Of a stretch of DNA of 64,000 nucleotides, positions 1 to 7,828 are shown piece by piece. This DNA is from Pyrenophora tritici-repentis. Lineage: Eukaryota > Ascomycota > Dothideomycetes > Pleosporales > Pleosporaceae. The translations under genes were made by a program, and so were the position numbers. Below the pieces are notes generated by a model. The model saw only the letters and a list, made by a program, of their open reading frames with translations, was not told where the DNA came from and made no database searches. Numbering within the stretch: position 1 is the first letter of the stretch; each line of letters opens with the position of its first letter. Location of the stretch: contig NC_089396.1 of assembly GCF_003171515.1 (NCBI RefSeq), forward strand, positions 1,364,001-1,428,000. The letters are read 5' to 3'.

Positions 1-698
1 CTCTCTAAAGACCAACGGTCAGAGTCCCCGACCTGACACAACACGCAAATAAGGCAGCCAGCATAGCCTTACATACAAATTAGAGACGGGAAGGACAACT
101 TCTAGCATCGCCTTGCCTTCACACCCACCTCTCCTACACCTCGAAGGCCCTGTCCCTGCTTCATGCAGGGCCATGACACCTACACGACAGAGCACTGGCT
201 CTTGACCGCAAATAAGGCAGCCAGCATGGCCTTACAGATTCGCAACTTTAAGAGATAAAGAAGAAGGACAGGCCTGGCTCTGCCTTCCTACTACACCTAT
301 CTCCTTCGACACAGGCATCGCCAAGCCTAGCACAAAGGCTCTCCTCGCGCAGAGCCACGGCTCCGATTCGACAGAGCACCGGCTCTCCACACCTACGTAC
401 CTTTTTCTTACTCTCTCTTACGGCACTTACCTGCCTCAGAACACAAGGGATCCACCCTAATGCCTACTAGCCCCAGAACAAGAGCTCTGCTTTATTGCTC
501 AACACATCCCTGGCCCCACGGCCCAGAACCTAGATAGAGTCTTTTCAACTGGCGGAAATTACCCTACCAGACTGCACACACTGCCAACACCCAAAGAATA
601 GGAGCACCTGAGTACCATACAGGGCGCTACCCGTCTTTCATGCCCCCTGGGAGGCTTTCATAGGACGTTAAACAATACATACATACATACATACATAC
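1..698 (+). mobile_element. 3' part of a non-LTR retroelement (LINE/SINE-like) with (ACAT)n tail
   Basis: No coding capacity is apparent. The segment ends in an (ACAT)n/(CATA)n microsatellite tail at 676-698, preceded by TAGGACGTTAAACAAT. The same kind of end (AAGGACGTTAA followed by CATA repeats) closes the SINE at 52604-53160, so the two probably share a 3' end recognised by the same LINE machinery (inference). A 29-bp motif beginning GCAAATAAGGCAGCCAGCAT occurs twice, at 45-72 and 208-236. The left end lies outside the window. Immediately right of the tail lies RIP-mutated gypsy LTR, so the element inserted into that LTR. Confidence 0.5.
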
Positions 699-728
699 AC
701 CCTCGTGTCTATCGCATTACTCTATCCC
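693..728 (+). mobile_element. Left piece of a decayed gypsy LTR (gypsy-A2 relic)
   Basis: This stretch is the reverse complement of 817-852 of the intact gypsy LTR, with a few C-to-T changes. It is followed by ATCCC (724-728), duplicated at 7829-7833 where the same LTR resumes. It is therefore the upstream half of the 5' LTR of a plus-strand gypsy relic, split by a solo LTR and then by the intact gypsy element. The inverted orientation relative to the LTR at 782-1199 explains the local inverted repeat. Confidence 0.75.
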
Positions 729-781
729 TGTGAGGGATCGATCAAGAAAGATTGGATTTGACAAGATACAAGCTATCGAGC

Positions 782-1199
782 TGTGAAGGTCGTCCGAAGA
801 TGATCTTGGGTTGGTTCTCGGGGATAGAGTGATGCGATGGACACGAGGGTGTATAGCACGATTGGTAGATCGATGTAATATACGGGGAGTTGAGAATCAA
901 GTACTAATCCTTAGATTTCGAAGTTGAACACAATGAGCTATAGAAGCTCATTGCCTAATGCTATATACCTATGGTGCTCGCTGTCCTCGCTCAGAGGAGT
1001 CCGAGGATTCCTCGGTGGCTGACGCGCGAGGAGTACTCCTCGGTGGCGTATGTACGAGGAGTGTGCCAAGACCTTTCCTCGTGCATGCCAAGCCGAGGAG
1101 GTCACGTGATTAAGTTCCCGTGTCACATATGGAGGGGTCAGCTATCCCGCCGACGCTCCTTAACTTAACCGCCGTGCCCCTTCCCACAGGTTCGTAACA
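782..1199 (-). repeat. 3' LTR of gypsy-A (418 bp)
   Basis: Direct repeat of the LTR at 7078-7726. In element sense it starts TGTTACGAACC and ends CCTTCACA. On the plus strand it carries a cluster of dyads: CCGAGGATTCCTCGG (1001-1015), the perfect 16-bp palindrome CGAGGAGTACTCCTCG (1027-1042), and an ACGAGGA...TCCTCGT pair (1054-1060 / 1076-1082). A TATATA-like stretch lies near 961-967. These sit about 175-300 bp upstream of the plus-strand ORF at 1257, so the LTR may also drive antisense transcription (inference). Confidence 0.95.
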
Positions 1200-1219
1200 C
1201 CATCCCCTTCCTTCCTAAG
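1200..1219 (-). promoter_or_regulatory. Polypurine tract of gypsy-A
   Basis: In element sense the bases next to the 3' LTR read AGGAAGGAAGGGGATGGTG and run directly into TGTTACG. A purine run in this position is the plus-strand DNA primer of LTR retrotransposons. Confidence 0.8.
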
Positions 1220-1256
1220 CTTGTCCTCAAGCTTGTCCGTGTGCTTGTGTCTGACG

Positions 1257-1772
1257 ATGTCCGTCCCCAGGTCTAAAGAACATCTTCGTCTTGCCCTTGA
1301 GATTCGTCGAAACGGCCTCCTTGCGCCCGTATCCTGCGATTACTGTTTTGCGAATAACCGTCAGTGCGTCGCGATGCCCGAAGTCGATGGCAAGCGTTTG
1401 AAGTGTTCGGAGTGTACTCGTCTAGGGCATCCATGTGTAAACATGTCGTGGGTGTCCCTAGATAAGACTCGTGAAGAGTATAAAAAGAAGGTGGAGGAGG
1501 ATGAGCAGTTGTTGGCTCAGGTGATTTCGCGCTTGATGCGAAATAAGAAGATCCTGAAGCAGGCCGAAGAGCGCGCTGCTAAGAAGGCGATATGTTTGGC
1601 GAATACCTTGCGCGATGGTGGTGATGACGTGGATGCGCAAGAGTCGATGAATTGCCCCGCGGCGGATGCCTTGGTGGGGTTTTCGCCGATGATGTGGGAA
1701 ACCCTTGGTTCCCTAGATGCGCTCGCGTCGCCCGCGAATCCTGGCGATGCTCCCGTTTTTTCCTCTAGCTGA
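1257..1772 (+). CDS. Antisense ORF inside gypsy-A: 171-aa Zn2Cys6-like, coiled-coil protein
   Basis: Intact ORF on the strand opposite gag-pol, between the pol stop and the 3' LTR, overlapping the last 60 bp of pol tail-to-tail. The frame is open from a TTG at 1221, but I chose the ATG at 1257, 57 bp past the LTR. Six cysteines form C27-x2-C30-x6-C37-x12-C50-x2-C53-x6-C60, the spacing of fungal Zn2Cys6 binuclear cluster DNA-binding domains. Basic residues flank it (R17 R18, K46 R47, K49). A charged, Lys/Glu/Leu-rich segment at about 66-110 is predicted to be helical or coiled coil, as in the dimerisation region of that family. The tail is acidic then Ala/Pro/Ser rich. No RIP damage. Function is unproven; a regulator acting on the LTR is a hypothesis. 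It could also be an exapted or captured fragment of a host regulator. Confidence 0.7.
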   Translation: MSVPRSKEHLRLALEIRRNGLLAPVSCDYCFANNRQCVAMPEVDGKRLKCSECTRLGHPCVNMSWVSLDKTREEYKKKVEEDEQLLAQVISRLMRNKKILKQAEERAAKKAICLANTLRDGGDDVDAQESMNCPAADALVGFSPMMWETLGSLDALASPANPGDAPVFSSS

Positions 1773-4700
1773 GGTTGCCTGGTATGTCTTTTTCTTATAT
1801 TCTTGAAGTAGTTGTCGGCAGTTCGTAAGGTTGGTGTCTGGTTCCCATGTGTTTTCGCTGTCTGGGTATCCTAACCATTTGACTAGATATTCGGTGCCGT
1901 TGTCCACGACTCTGTGTGTGACAATTTTCTCGACTTCAAATTCGTTTTCTTCTTCTGTTTCGTAGTGGAAGGTTTTCTGTAATGGCGTGTCTGGGTGTGC
2001 TGGTTCCAAAAGGCTTACGTGGAATCTGGGATGTATTCTAGCGTCTGGTGGAAGGTCGAGTGTGTACGTAACTGGTCCTTTCCGATTGAGAATCAAAAAT
2101 GGTCCGACTTTGACGTTGTCGAGTCCTTTGCTTGGTCGCTTCGTGCGAAGATTCTTCGTGCGTAGATAAACTTTATCCCCCCTCTCTAGCTGAGGTGCCA
2201 TTTTTCGTTTCTTGTTGACATATGAAATGCTTTGACGTTGTGCTGTCTCGAGTTTGCTCTGTAGCAACTCATGTACTGCCTTCAGCTCCTCGGCTGTGGC
2301 GATAGCTGCTTCCGTTTTCTGGCTCGGAAGTGTGCGTGTAAAGAGATTTGGGTGTCTCCCGTGGTTTGCATAGAACGGAGTCTGTCCTGTAGACTCTGAA
2401 AGCTTGTTATTGTATGCCATTTGTGCCATAGGCAGAAGCGAAACCCAGTTGGTTTGCTGATGATTGACGTATATCCTGAGATATGCTTTCATGGTTCTGT
2501 TCGTTCTTTCTGTCTGTCCGTCTGTCTGCGGGTGAAACGCTGTCGATAGCTTGCGTTTTGTACCAATCGCGGCCAAAAGTGTTGTCCAAAAGTTTGAAGT
2601 GAAGAGCTTGTCTCTGTCGCTTATAATTGACTTTGGGATGCCGTGATGTCTGATGATTCGATCGTTGATGATGTGAGCCAGGTGTACTGCCGTGAAATCG
2701 TTTCTAAACGGGATGTACTCTGCTTGTTTTGTGAATCGATCGATTACAACGAGTATTGCGTTGTATCCTATGTTTGTCGCTGGGTCTCTTGAGACTGGTA
2801 AACCTGTGACAAAGTCCATAGAGATGTCTGCCCAAGGTTCTGTGGGTAGCTCTAATGCTTGCATCTCGCCGTAAGGTGCGTGCGTGTCGTGTTTGTTCTT
2901 CTGACAGTCTGCACATTTTGCGATAAATAAGGTAACCTTTTCCTTCATTCCTGGGAACTCGTAGTTGCGTCTGATGAGTTCCATTGTTCTGGTAATGCCC
3001 GGGTGACCGTGTACAGGGTCGTCGTGGTGTTGCTGAATAATTGCTTCCTGCAATTCTTCCGGTACATTGTTTCCGATGTGGAGGATGGCGTTCAGCGTTT
3101 TTGCTGGTCCTAGCGATCCGTCTTCGTTAACCCTGAGTATCGCGGTGTCGATGACTTCCTTGGTGCCTGCGATATCTGGTCTACGGCTGAGAGCGTCTGC
3201 TCTGCCGTTCTCTTTTCCTGGTGTGTACACAATCTTGAACTTGTACTGTCCTAGTAGTTCTGACCATCTTACTTGTCTGCGGTTGAGTACTTTGGTAGTC
3301 GTAAAGTTCACTAGATTTTTGTGATCTGTGTATATCGTAAGTTCCGAGCAGCTTTCTGCGTATACTCTCCAGTGTTGTAAGCATGCGACAATAGCTAGTA
3401 GCTCCTTGTCGTGAACGTCGTATCGTTCTTCTGGTCCTGAGAATTTGCGAGAGTAGTAGGCGATGGGGTGCCATTTGCCTTCGTGCAATTGACTTGCGCA
3501 TCCGCCTAGCGCGAGATCCGATGCGTCGGTCTCAAAGCGTAATGGGTGTCCTGCTTGGAATATTCGAAAACATGGTGGTTCTGTGCTTGCTTTCTTAAGC
3601 GTTTGGAATGCGTTCTCTGCTTCCTTGCTCCACTTAAAGAGTACGTCCTTTCTTGTGAGTTTTGTCAAAGGGATGGCGATGTTTGAGAAGTCCTTGATGA
3701 ACTGTCGGTTGAAGTTCAAGAATCCTAAGAAGGACTGTATCTGTACAACTGTTGTCGGTGTTGGCCAATCCTTGATAACCTGAATCTTTTCTTCGCTCAT
3801 TTGTACTCCGTCCGCTCCTACTACATAGCCTAAGAAGTTGACCTTAGTCTTGTGAAATTCACACTTCTCTGGTTTGAGTCGGAGGTTGAACTGCTCAAGG
3901 GCCCTTAGTACCGTCTTGACATGTTCAACATGGTCCTCTAAAGTCTCGGAGTAGACGAGAATGTCGTCTAGATAAGCTATGACAAAGATGTCTAGATGTG
4001 CTCTCAACACGTTGTTGATGAGTTCTTGGAATGTTGCTGGGGCGTTCGTGAGCCCAAACGGCATAACTGTGTATTCGTAGTGTCCGTATCTTGATCGGAA
4101 CGCCGTTTTCCATTCCTCACCTTTCGCTATGCGAATTAGGTGGTATCCATCTCGAAGATCTAATGCTGTAAAGATCTCTGCGCGAGATAATCGATCCCGT
4201 AATTCTGTAATGTTCGGTAAGGGGTATCGATTCTTGATTGTGATGTCGTTGAGCTTGCGATAATCTACACATAGTCGTAGTTTTCCGTCTTTCTTCGGGA
4301 CAAACATGATTGGATATCCTGCTGGTGACTTCGATGGTCGGATATATTTCTTTGCTAGGCTTGTCTTGATGTAGTCGCGTAACGTGCTCAATTCTTTTTC
4401 CGATAGTCCGTATATTGGGCCGAAAGTCGGTTTCTTTCCTTCCTGTAAGACAATCTTGTGGTCCCAGGGTTGGTGCTTTGGCAATGCTTGTTCATCTGCC
4501 ACTTCCCGGAATAGATGTTCGAATTCTTTGTATTCTGCGGGGATCTCAGGAGTTGCGCGTTTCTCCAAAACTCTAGTCTGTCGACCCGGTGGCTCCGTTC
4601 CGGCGTCTGCTGAGTCGGACCCTTGTTCCTTAAGGCCGTCCTTTGTCGAGGCTCGCTTTTTCTTTGCGATGTTATTCAGTTTCCTCTCATCTACCATCGT

Positions 4701-5210
4701 ACTCTGACAATGCGTAGGCTGGCTTGTGGTTGCGTCCGTTCCACAGCACTCGAATGAGAACGTCTTCGACTTCCAGTCGATCCGTGGGTTGTGTTCTCGT
4801 AACCATGGAAGTCCTAATATGATGTCGTGGGTAGCTAGTCCGAAGACATCTAGGTCTATCTTCTCTTGGTGTCCTTGGATGTTGAGCGTCACTTGTCTGA
4901 CCTCGTGGGTGATCTCTTGTTCACCTGGCATTGGCTCTCCGTTGGCCACATGTAGTGGGTAAGCTTCTTGTTTCTGTAACGGCTTCAGTCCGGCTGAAGA
5001 CGCTGCGTGCGCTGAAACGTAGTTGGCTTGTGATCCCGAATCTACTAGTGCCTTCATCCACCTCCCTTCAAGCTTCACCTGAAGCTTGATGAGGTCTAAG
5101 GAGTTTACTGAGTTAATCTCCTTGCCGGGCCGCTCTGGGCCGGGTGCTGGCCTAAAAAAGCCTGATTTCCAAATCCATGGAATCCTTTGGCTATCGCATG
5201 AAGGTCGCAT
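1713..5210 (-). CDS. pol: gypsy-A Pol polyprotein (protease-RT-RNase H-integrase-chromodomain)
   Basis: Open frame of 1,165 residues from an ATG at 5210, but probably entered by -1 frameshifting from gag at 5153-5159. Retropepsin-type protease motif LVDSGSQ has its catalytic Asp at about 57. Reverse transcriptase: YPLPNI at about 329, MPFGLTNAPATFQ, and YLDD at 413-416. RNase H begins near FETDASD (562). Integrase: zinc-binding H-H-C-C (H734-H736 region, C766, C769) and catalytic D799, D865, E901. The C-terminal chromodomain spans about 1091-1135 (FEVEKIV...YLVKWLGY...TWEP). All catalytic residues I can check are present and there is no stop. Chromodomains of such elements guide integration to heterochromatin (known for chromoviruses), in keeping with this repeat-dense location. 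The 3' end overlaps the antisense zinc-cluster ORF by 60 bp. Confidence 0.95.
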   Translation of the reverse strand: MRPSCDSQRIPWIWKSGFFRPAPGPERPGKEINSVNSLDLIKLQVKLEGRWMKALVDSGSQANYVSAHAASSAGLKPLQKQEAYPLHVANGEPMPGEQEITHEVRQVTLNIQGHQEKIDLDVFGLATHDIILGLPWLREHNPRIDWKSKTFSFECCGTDATTSQPTHCQSTMVDERKLNNIAKKKRASTKDGLKEQGSDSADAGTEPPGRQTRVLEKRATPEIPAEYKEFEHLFREVADEQALPKHQPWDHKIVLQEGKKPTFGPIYGLSEKELSTLRDYIKTSLAKKYIRPSKSPAGYPIMFVPKKDGKLRLCVDYRKLNDITIKNRYPLPNITELRDRLSRAEIFTALDLRDGYHLIRIAKGEEWKTAFRSRYGHYEYTVMPFGLTNAPATFQELINNVLRAHLDIFVIAYLDDILVYSETLEDHVEHVKTVLRALEQFNLRLKPEKCEFHKTKVNFLGYVVGADGVQMSEEKIQVIKDWPTPTTVVQIQSFLGFLNFNRQFIKDFSNIAIPLTKLTRKDVLFKWSKEAENAFQTLKKASTEPPCFRIFQAGHPLRFETDASDLALGGCASQLHEGKWHPIAYYSRKFSGPEERYDVHDKELLAIVACLQHWRVYAESCSELTIYTDHKNLVNFTTTKVLNRRQVRWSELLGQYKFKIVYTPGKENGRADALSRRPDIAGTKEVIDTAILRVNEDGSLGPAKTLNAILHIGNNVPEELQEAIIQQHHDDPVHGHPGITRTMELIRRNYEFPGMKEKVTLFIAKCADCQKNKHDTHAPYGEMQALELPTEPWADISMDFVTGLPVSRDPATNIGYNAILVVIDRFTKQAEYIPFRNDFTAVHLAHIINDRIIRHHGIPKSIISDRDKLFTSNFWTTLLAAIGTKRKLSTAFHPQTDGQTERTNRTMKAYLRIYVNHQQTNWVSLLPMAQMAYNNKLSESTGQTPFYANHGRHPNLFTRTLPSQKTEAAIATAEELKAVHELLQSKLETAQRQSISYVNKKRKMAPQLERGDKVYLRTKNLRTKRPSKGLDNVKVGPFLILNRKGPVTYTLDLPPDARIHPRFHVSLLEPAHPDTPLQKTFHYETEEENEFEVEKIVTHRVVDNGTEYLVKWLGYPDSENTWEPDTNLTNCRQLLQEYKKKTYQATSARGKNGSIARIRGRRERI

Positions 5211-7060
5211 TCTTTGCTAAGGCACGTTTGCCAGTTGGGTTGTTGGCATTCCCAAGCGTCTCCTTCGTCGTATTCTTTTAGCCATACTGTTTGCATCTGA
5301 TCAACTTCTTCGGGGTTGTCGTGACCTGGGAAGTATGTCTTTTCCCTTTTGTCCCATAAATGTATTGGGCATAGGTCGTTTTTGCAGTCGAAGAATTGCC
5401 ACTTGCAGCGGTACGATCGTTTGGTTTCTTCTGGGAACCATCCTGATCCGGACTTATCCGAGTAGTGTACTCTGCAATGGTCGTGAATGCATGTAACCCA
5501 TGATAACTTCTCATGTTCTGGGTTCCTAGGGTCCATCCAGTAGTCGTATTCCTTTGACCTACTGATGTCCTTGGCCTTTCTCTTGTGGCCGTGTTGGAAG
5601 GTCTTCCAATCGTTCCTGGTCTGGCAGAGTTCGTCGTAGATCTCTTGCTTCTCTTTTTCCGAGATTGGCAACGTTGGTTCTTCCCATGATCGGATTGCGT
5701 CTTCGATCCAGCTTAGTTCCCATGTTGTTGGTAGGAACTCCAATATTTCGGTTGGAACGTTTTCCTTGTTTTGTTGTACCTCTAGTGACAATCGGTAGAA
5801 GTCCTGTCGCATAGCAGCCATAATGTTGGGTTCCTCGCAGGCGTACTCGATATTAGCCTTGTTGAGGTGTCGTAGTAGCTGGTTGATTTGTCTTGCGAGC
5901 TTGTAGAACTCTTCTTCCTGTATATAAGGTGTGGGTGGCCTGTTGATTCCTTCAAACATGGCCATCTTGCCGAATTTGGTCTGGTCGATTTCCGTAGCCT
6001 CTAAGTCCTTGGACTCATCTTCGAGCATGTCGTACTCCGAAGTGGGCTGTTCTTCTTCTGAGTCTGATTCCACGAGTGTGAGGTTGTCCAATCCCAAAAC
6101 GCTTTCCTGCGTGTTGATTTCGATGGTTGGTTTAGATATGACATTACATGTCTCGTGTCGCTCAGTGGGTACTGCTTTGTGGATAACGTTGAGTTGTCTA
6201 ACCACCTTGTTCTTGCTGTGGCAGTCCCTAGCCATGTGACCTTTCTTGTCACAATTATAACAAGTGATCTCTTTTTTGTTATATGGCTTCTTCTTGTCAT
6301 TCCTTCCGAAACTCTTGCCTTTGTTGATGTTGTCCAGTTGCATTGCATCAGGGTCGTGCCAGTTGTTACCGGCGGAGGGTACAATACCTCCGGGTGTCGT
6401 CCGATATCCTGGTTTCTTCTTGAAGAATCGTCCCTTTGTGCGTTGCACTGACTGGTTGGCTCTAACCGGTCGGATTTCCTGCTGCAATTCGTAGAGTGCG
6501 TTGTCGATACGAATTGATTCTCGGATGAGATCCTGTAGGTTGTTGATTGCCACGCCGCTTCGCATGAGCTCTTCTTTGACTCTTTCTTTGAGTCCTTGTC
6601 GGTACATAACCCTTAATGCCTTGTCGTCCCAGTCGGTCTTCAGGGCGTGTCCCTGGAAGATACTGGCGTAGTCGGCGACTGATTGGGTTTGTTTGAGCTG
6701 TTGGATTGCACGATCTGCCTTGGATTCCTCGTTAATGACTCCGAATTGCTGTCTAAGCTTGTCTTTGAAGGTTGGATGGTCTTCAAACATTCGTTCAATA
6801 TCGTCGTCGTCATCGTTGTCGTCCATGTATTTGTTGAGGTAAGGCTTGATCCAGGTGGCGGCAGTTCCTCGCATGTAACTTGCCATGAGCAGTCCACGAT
6901 CAGTAGGGTCGACCTTCTCATCTTCAAACCTGAAGAAGAGATCGAACTGGAGAATCCAGTCTTCGAGCTTGTGTCGGTCGCCGTGAAATAGATCGGGTCT
7001 GGCCACCTTGGTTCGGCTTGACGAAGTTTCGTTAGGTGTGTTCATCGGGGTGTCACTCAT
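5105..7060 (-). CDS. gag: gypsy-A Gag protein with CCHC knuckle and C-terminal Cys/His repeats
   Basis: 651 residues from the ATG at 7060; the frame is open five codons further to a TTG at 7075, but the ATG is preferred. The N-terminal two-fifths is a retrotransposon capsid-type region (RPDLFHGDRHKLEDWILQFD at 21-40; QGLKERVKEELMRSG near 155-169). A CCHC zinc knuckle C267-x2-C270-x4-H275-x4-C280 follows a Lys-rich stretch. An acidic linker (330-350) and a helical segment follow. Unusually, a long C-terminal region holds three copies of C-x4-C-x2-H-x3-K (C524-K536, C559-K571, C613-K625), each near aromatic residues. Such an extension is not part of a minimal Gag; its role is unknown. The last ~100 bp overlap pol in the -1 frame. 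Confidence 0.92.
   Translation of the reverse strand: MSDTPMNTPNETSSSRTKVARPDLFHGDRHKLEDWILQFDLFFRFEDEKVDPTDRGLLMASYMRGTAATWIKPYLNKYMDDNDDDDDIERMFEDHPTFKDKLRQQFGVINEESKADRAIQQLKQTQSVADYASIFQGHALKTDWDDKALRVMYRQGLKERVKEELMRSGVAINNLQDLIRESIRIDNALYELQQEIRPVRANQSVQRTKGRFFKKKPGYRTTPGGIVPSAGNNWHDPDAMQLDNINKGKSFGRNDKKKPYNKKEITCYNCDKKGHMARDCHSKNKVVRQLNVIHKAVPTERHETCNVISKPTIEINTQESVLGLDNLTLVESDSEEEQPTSEYDMLEDESKDLEATEIDQTKFGKMAMFEGINRPPTPYIQEEEFYKLARQINQLLRHLNKANIEYACEEPNIMAAMRQDFYRLSLEVQQNKENVPTEILEFLPTTWELSWIEDAIRSWEEPTLPISEKEKQEIYDELCQTRNDWKTFQHGHKRKAKDISRSKEYDYWMDPRNPEHEKLSWVTCIHDHCRVHYSDKSGSGWFPEETKRSYRCKWQFFDCKNDLCPIHLWDKREKTYFPGHDNPEEVDQMQTVWLKEYDEGDAWECQQPNWQTCLSKECDLHAIAKGFHGFGNQAFLGQHPAQSGPARRLTQ
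5153..5159 (-). promoter_or_regulatory. Programmed -1 frameshift site (T TTT TTA) at the gag-pol junction
   Basis: In element sense, gag codons read GCT TTT TTA GGC, giving the heptamer T TTT TTA exactly in the X_XXY_YYZ register of the zero frame. Slipping back one base yields TTT TTT AGG CCA GCA, which continues as the pol reading GFFRPAPGPERPGK. A GC-rich stretch (GGCCAGCACCCGGCC then CAGAGCGGCCCGGC) follows immediately and can form a bulged CCGGCC/GGCCCGG hairpin, a typical stimulator. Pol lies in the -1 frame relative to gag (start spacing 1,850 nt), as required. Confidence 0.8.
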
Positions 7061-7077
7061 CTTGAGGGTGTTCAAAG
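7058..7077 (-). promoter_or_regulatory. Putative primer-binding region of gypsy-A
   Basis: In element sense the 5' LTR ends CCTTCACA and is followed by CTTTGAACACCCTCAAG before the Gag ATG. I do not recognise a tRNA 3' end here. Eight bases (TTGAACAC) are complementary to GTGTTCAA within the LTR (reverse complement of 923-930), so self-priming as in Tf1-like elements is possible but weakly supported. Confidence 0.4.
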
Positions 7078-7726
7078 TGTGAAGGTCGTCCGAAGATGAT
7101 CTTGGGTTGGTTCTCGGGGATAGAGTGATGCGATGGACACGAGGGTGTATAGCACGATTGGTAGATCGATGTAATATACGGGGAGTTGAGAATCAAGTAC
7201 TAATCCTTAGATTTCGAAGTTGAACACAATGAGCTATAGAAGCTCATTGCCTAATGCTATATACCTATGGTGCTCGCTGTCCTCGCTCAGAGGAGTCCGA
7301 GGATTCCTCGGTGGCTGACGCGCGAGGAGTACTCCTGTCAGATTGTGATGGGTTATCAAAGACGGGGATAATAGTATAATAATATGATTGGGATCGATTG
7401 TATTGTTCTGGTCTGATCTCGTGTGTTCTGTTGTCCAACGCTGTTCGATCAGTTGGGTCGCGGTGGATTGTGCGCGCTGACTAATTTAACTGATCCACAG
7501 AATCCACAGCTCCGAACACCCGGATTTTGTCCACCACCCAAAATATGCCCATATTCTGACAACTCCTCGGTGGCGTATGTACGAGGAGTGTGCCAAGACC
7601 TTTCCTCGTGCATGCCAAGCCGAGGAGGTCACGTGATTAAGTTCCCGTGTCACATATGGAGGGGTCAGCTATCCCGCCGACGCTCCTTAACTTAACCGCC
7701 GTGCCCCTTCCCACAGGTTCGTAACA
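7078..7726 (-). repeat. 5' LTR of gypsy-A, interrupted by solo LTR C
   Basis: Same 418-bp LTR as 782-1199, enlarged by a 226-bp insertion plus the 5-bp duplication ACTCC. The insertion point lies inside the 16-bp palindrome of the LTR. The two LTR copies otherwise look identical, so both insertions are recent. Confidence 0.93.
7336..7561. mobile_element. Solo LTR C (226 bp) nested in the gypsy-A 5' LTR
   Basis: Begins TGTCAGATTGTGATG and ends CATATTCTGACA, with TGTCAGA/TCTGACA inverted termini, flanked by the 5-bp duplication ACTCC (7331-7335 and 7562-7566). Removing it restores exactly the sequence of the other gypsy LTR. No internal region is present, so it is a solo LTR of an element whose body is not in this window. 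Ends resemble copia-type LTRs at 53695 and 55169. Confidence 0.85.
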
Positions 7727-7828
7727 CGAGCTATCTACGTTGTGAGCCCGAACTTATGCTGTGGGCGCCAAGGCGCTAGTCCGATAAGATCAGGATCTTA
7801 TCGATATGGGGGCTATGGATCCGTAACA

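Larger units (their letters stand above)
782..7726 (-). mobile_element. Intact Ty3/gypsy chromodomain-type LTR retrotransposon (gypsy-A)
   Basis: Full-length element on the minus strand. Both LTRs are 418 bp (782-1199 and 7078-7726, the latter enlarged by a nested solo LTR), with TG...CA ends and no differences seen by eye. It is flanked by the 5-bp target duplication CGAGC (777-781 / 7727-7731). Order in element sense: 5' LTR (7726-7078), putative primer site, gag, pol in the -1 frame (protease, RT, RNase H, integrase, chromodomain), an opposite-strand zinc-cluster ORF, polypurine tract, 3' LTR. Identical LTRs, open reading frames and absence of RIP mutations indicate a recent insertion that could still be active. 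The chromodomain places it with chromovirus-type gypsy elements (family knowledge). Confidence 0.93.
729..7828. mobile_element. Solo LTR B (150 bp), split by the intact gypsy element
   Basis: The two halves are 729-781 (begins TGTGAGGGATCGAT) and 7732-7828 (ends GGATCCGTAACA). Joined, they give a 150-bp TG...CA unit flanked by the 5-bp direct repeat ATCCC (724-728 and 7829-7833), as expected for a solo LTR. The gypsy element at 782-7726 interrupts it and duplicated CGAGC (777-781, 7727-7731). The right half holds a palindromic GATAAGATC..GATCTTATC. No internal region of this family is in the window, so its superfamily is unknown. Confidence 0.75.

Noticed and set aside
938..1126. Small ORFs on both strands inside the gypsy LTRs (also at 7423-7695, 38408-38638)
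   Set aside because: They arise from the CGAGGA/TCCTCG dyads of the LTR and recur only because the LTR is repeated; no ATG context or domain supports them.
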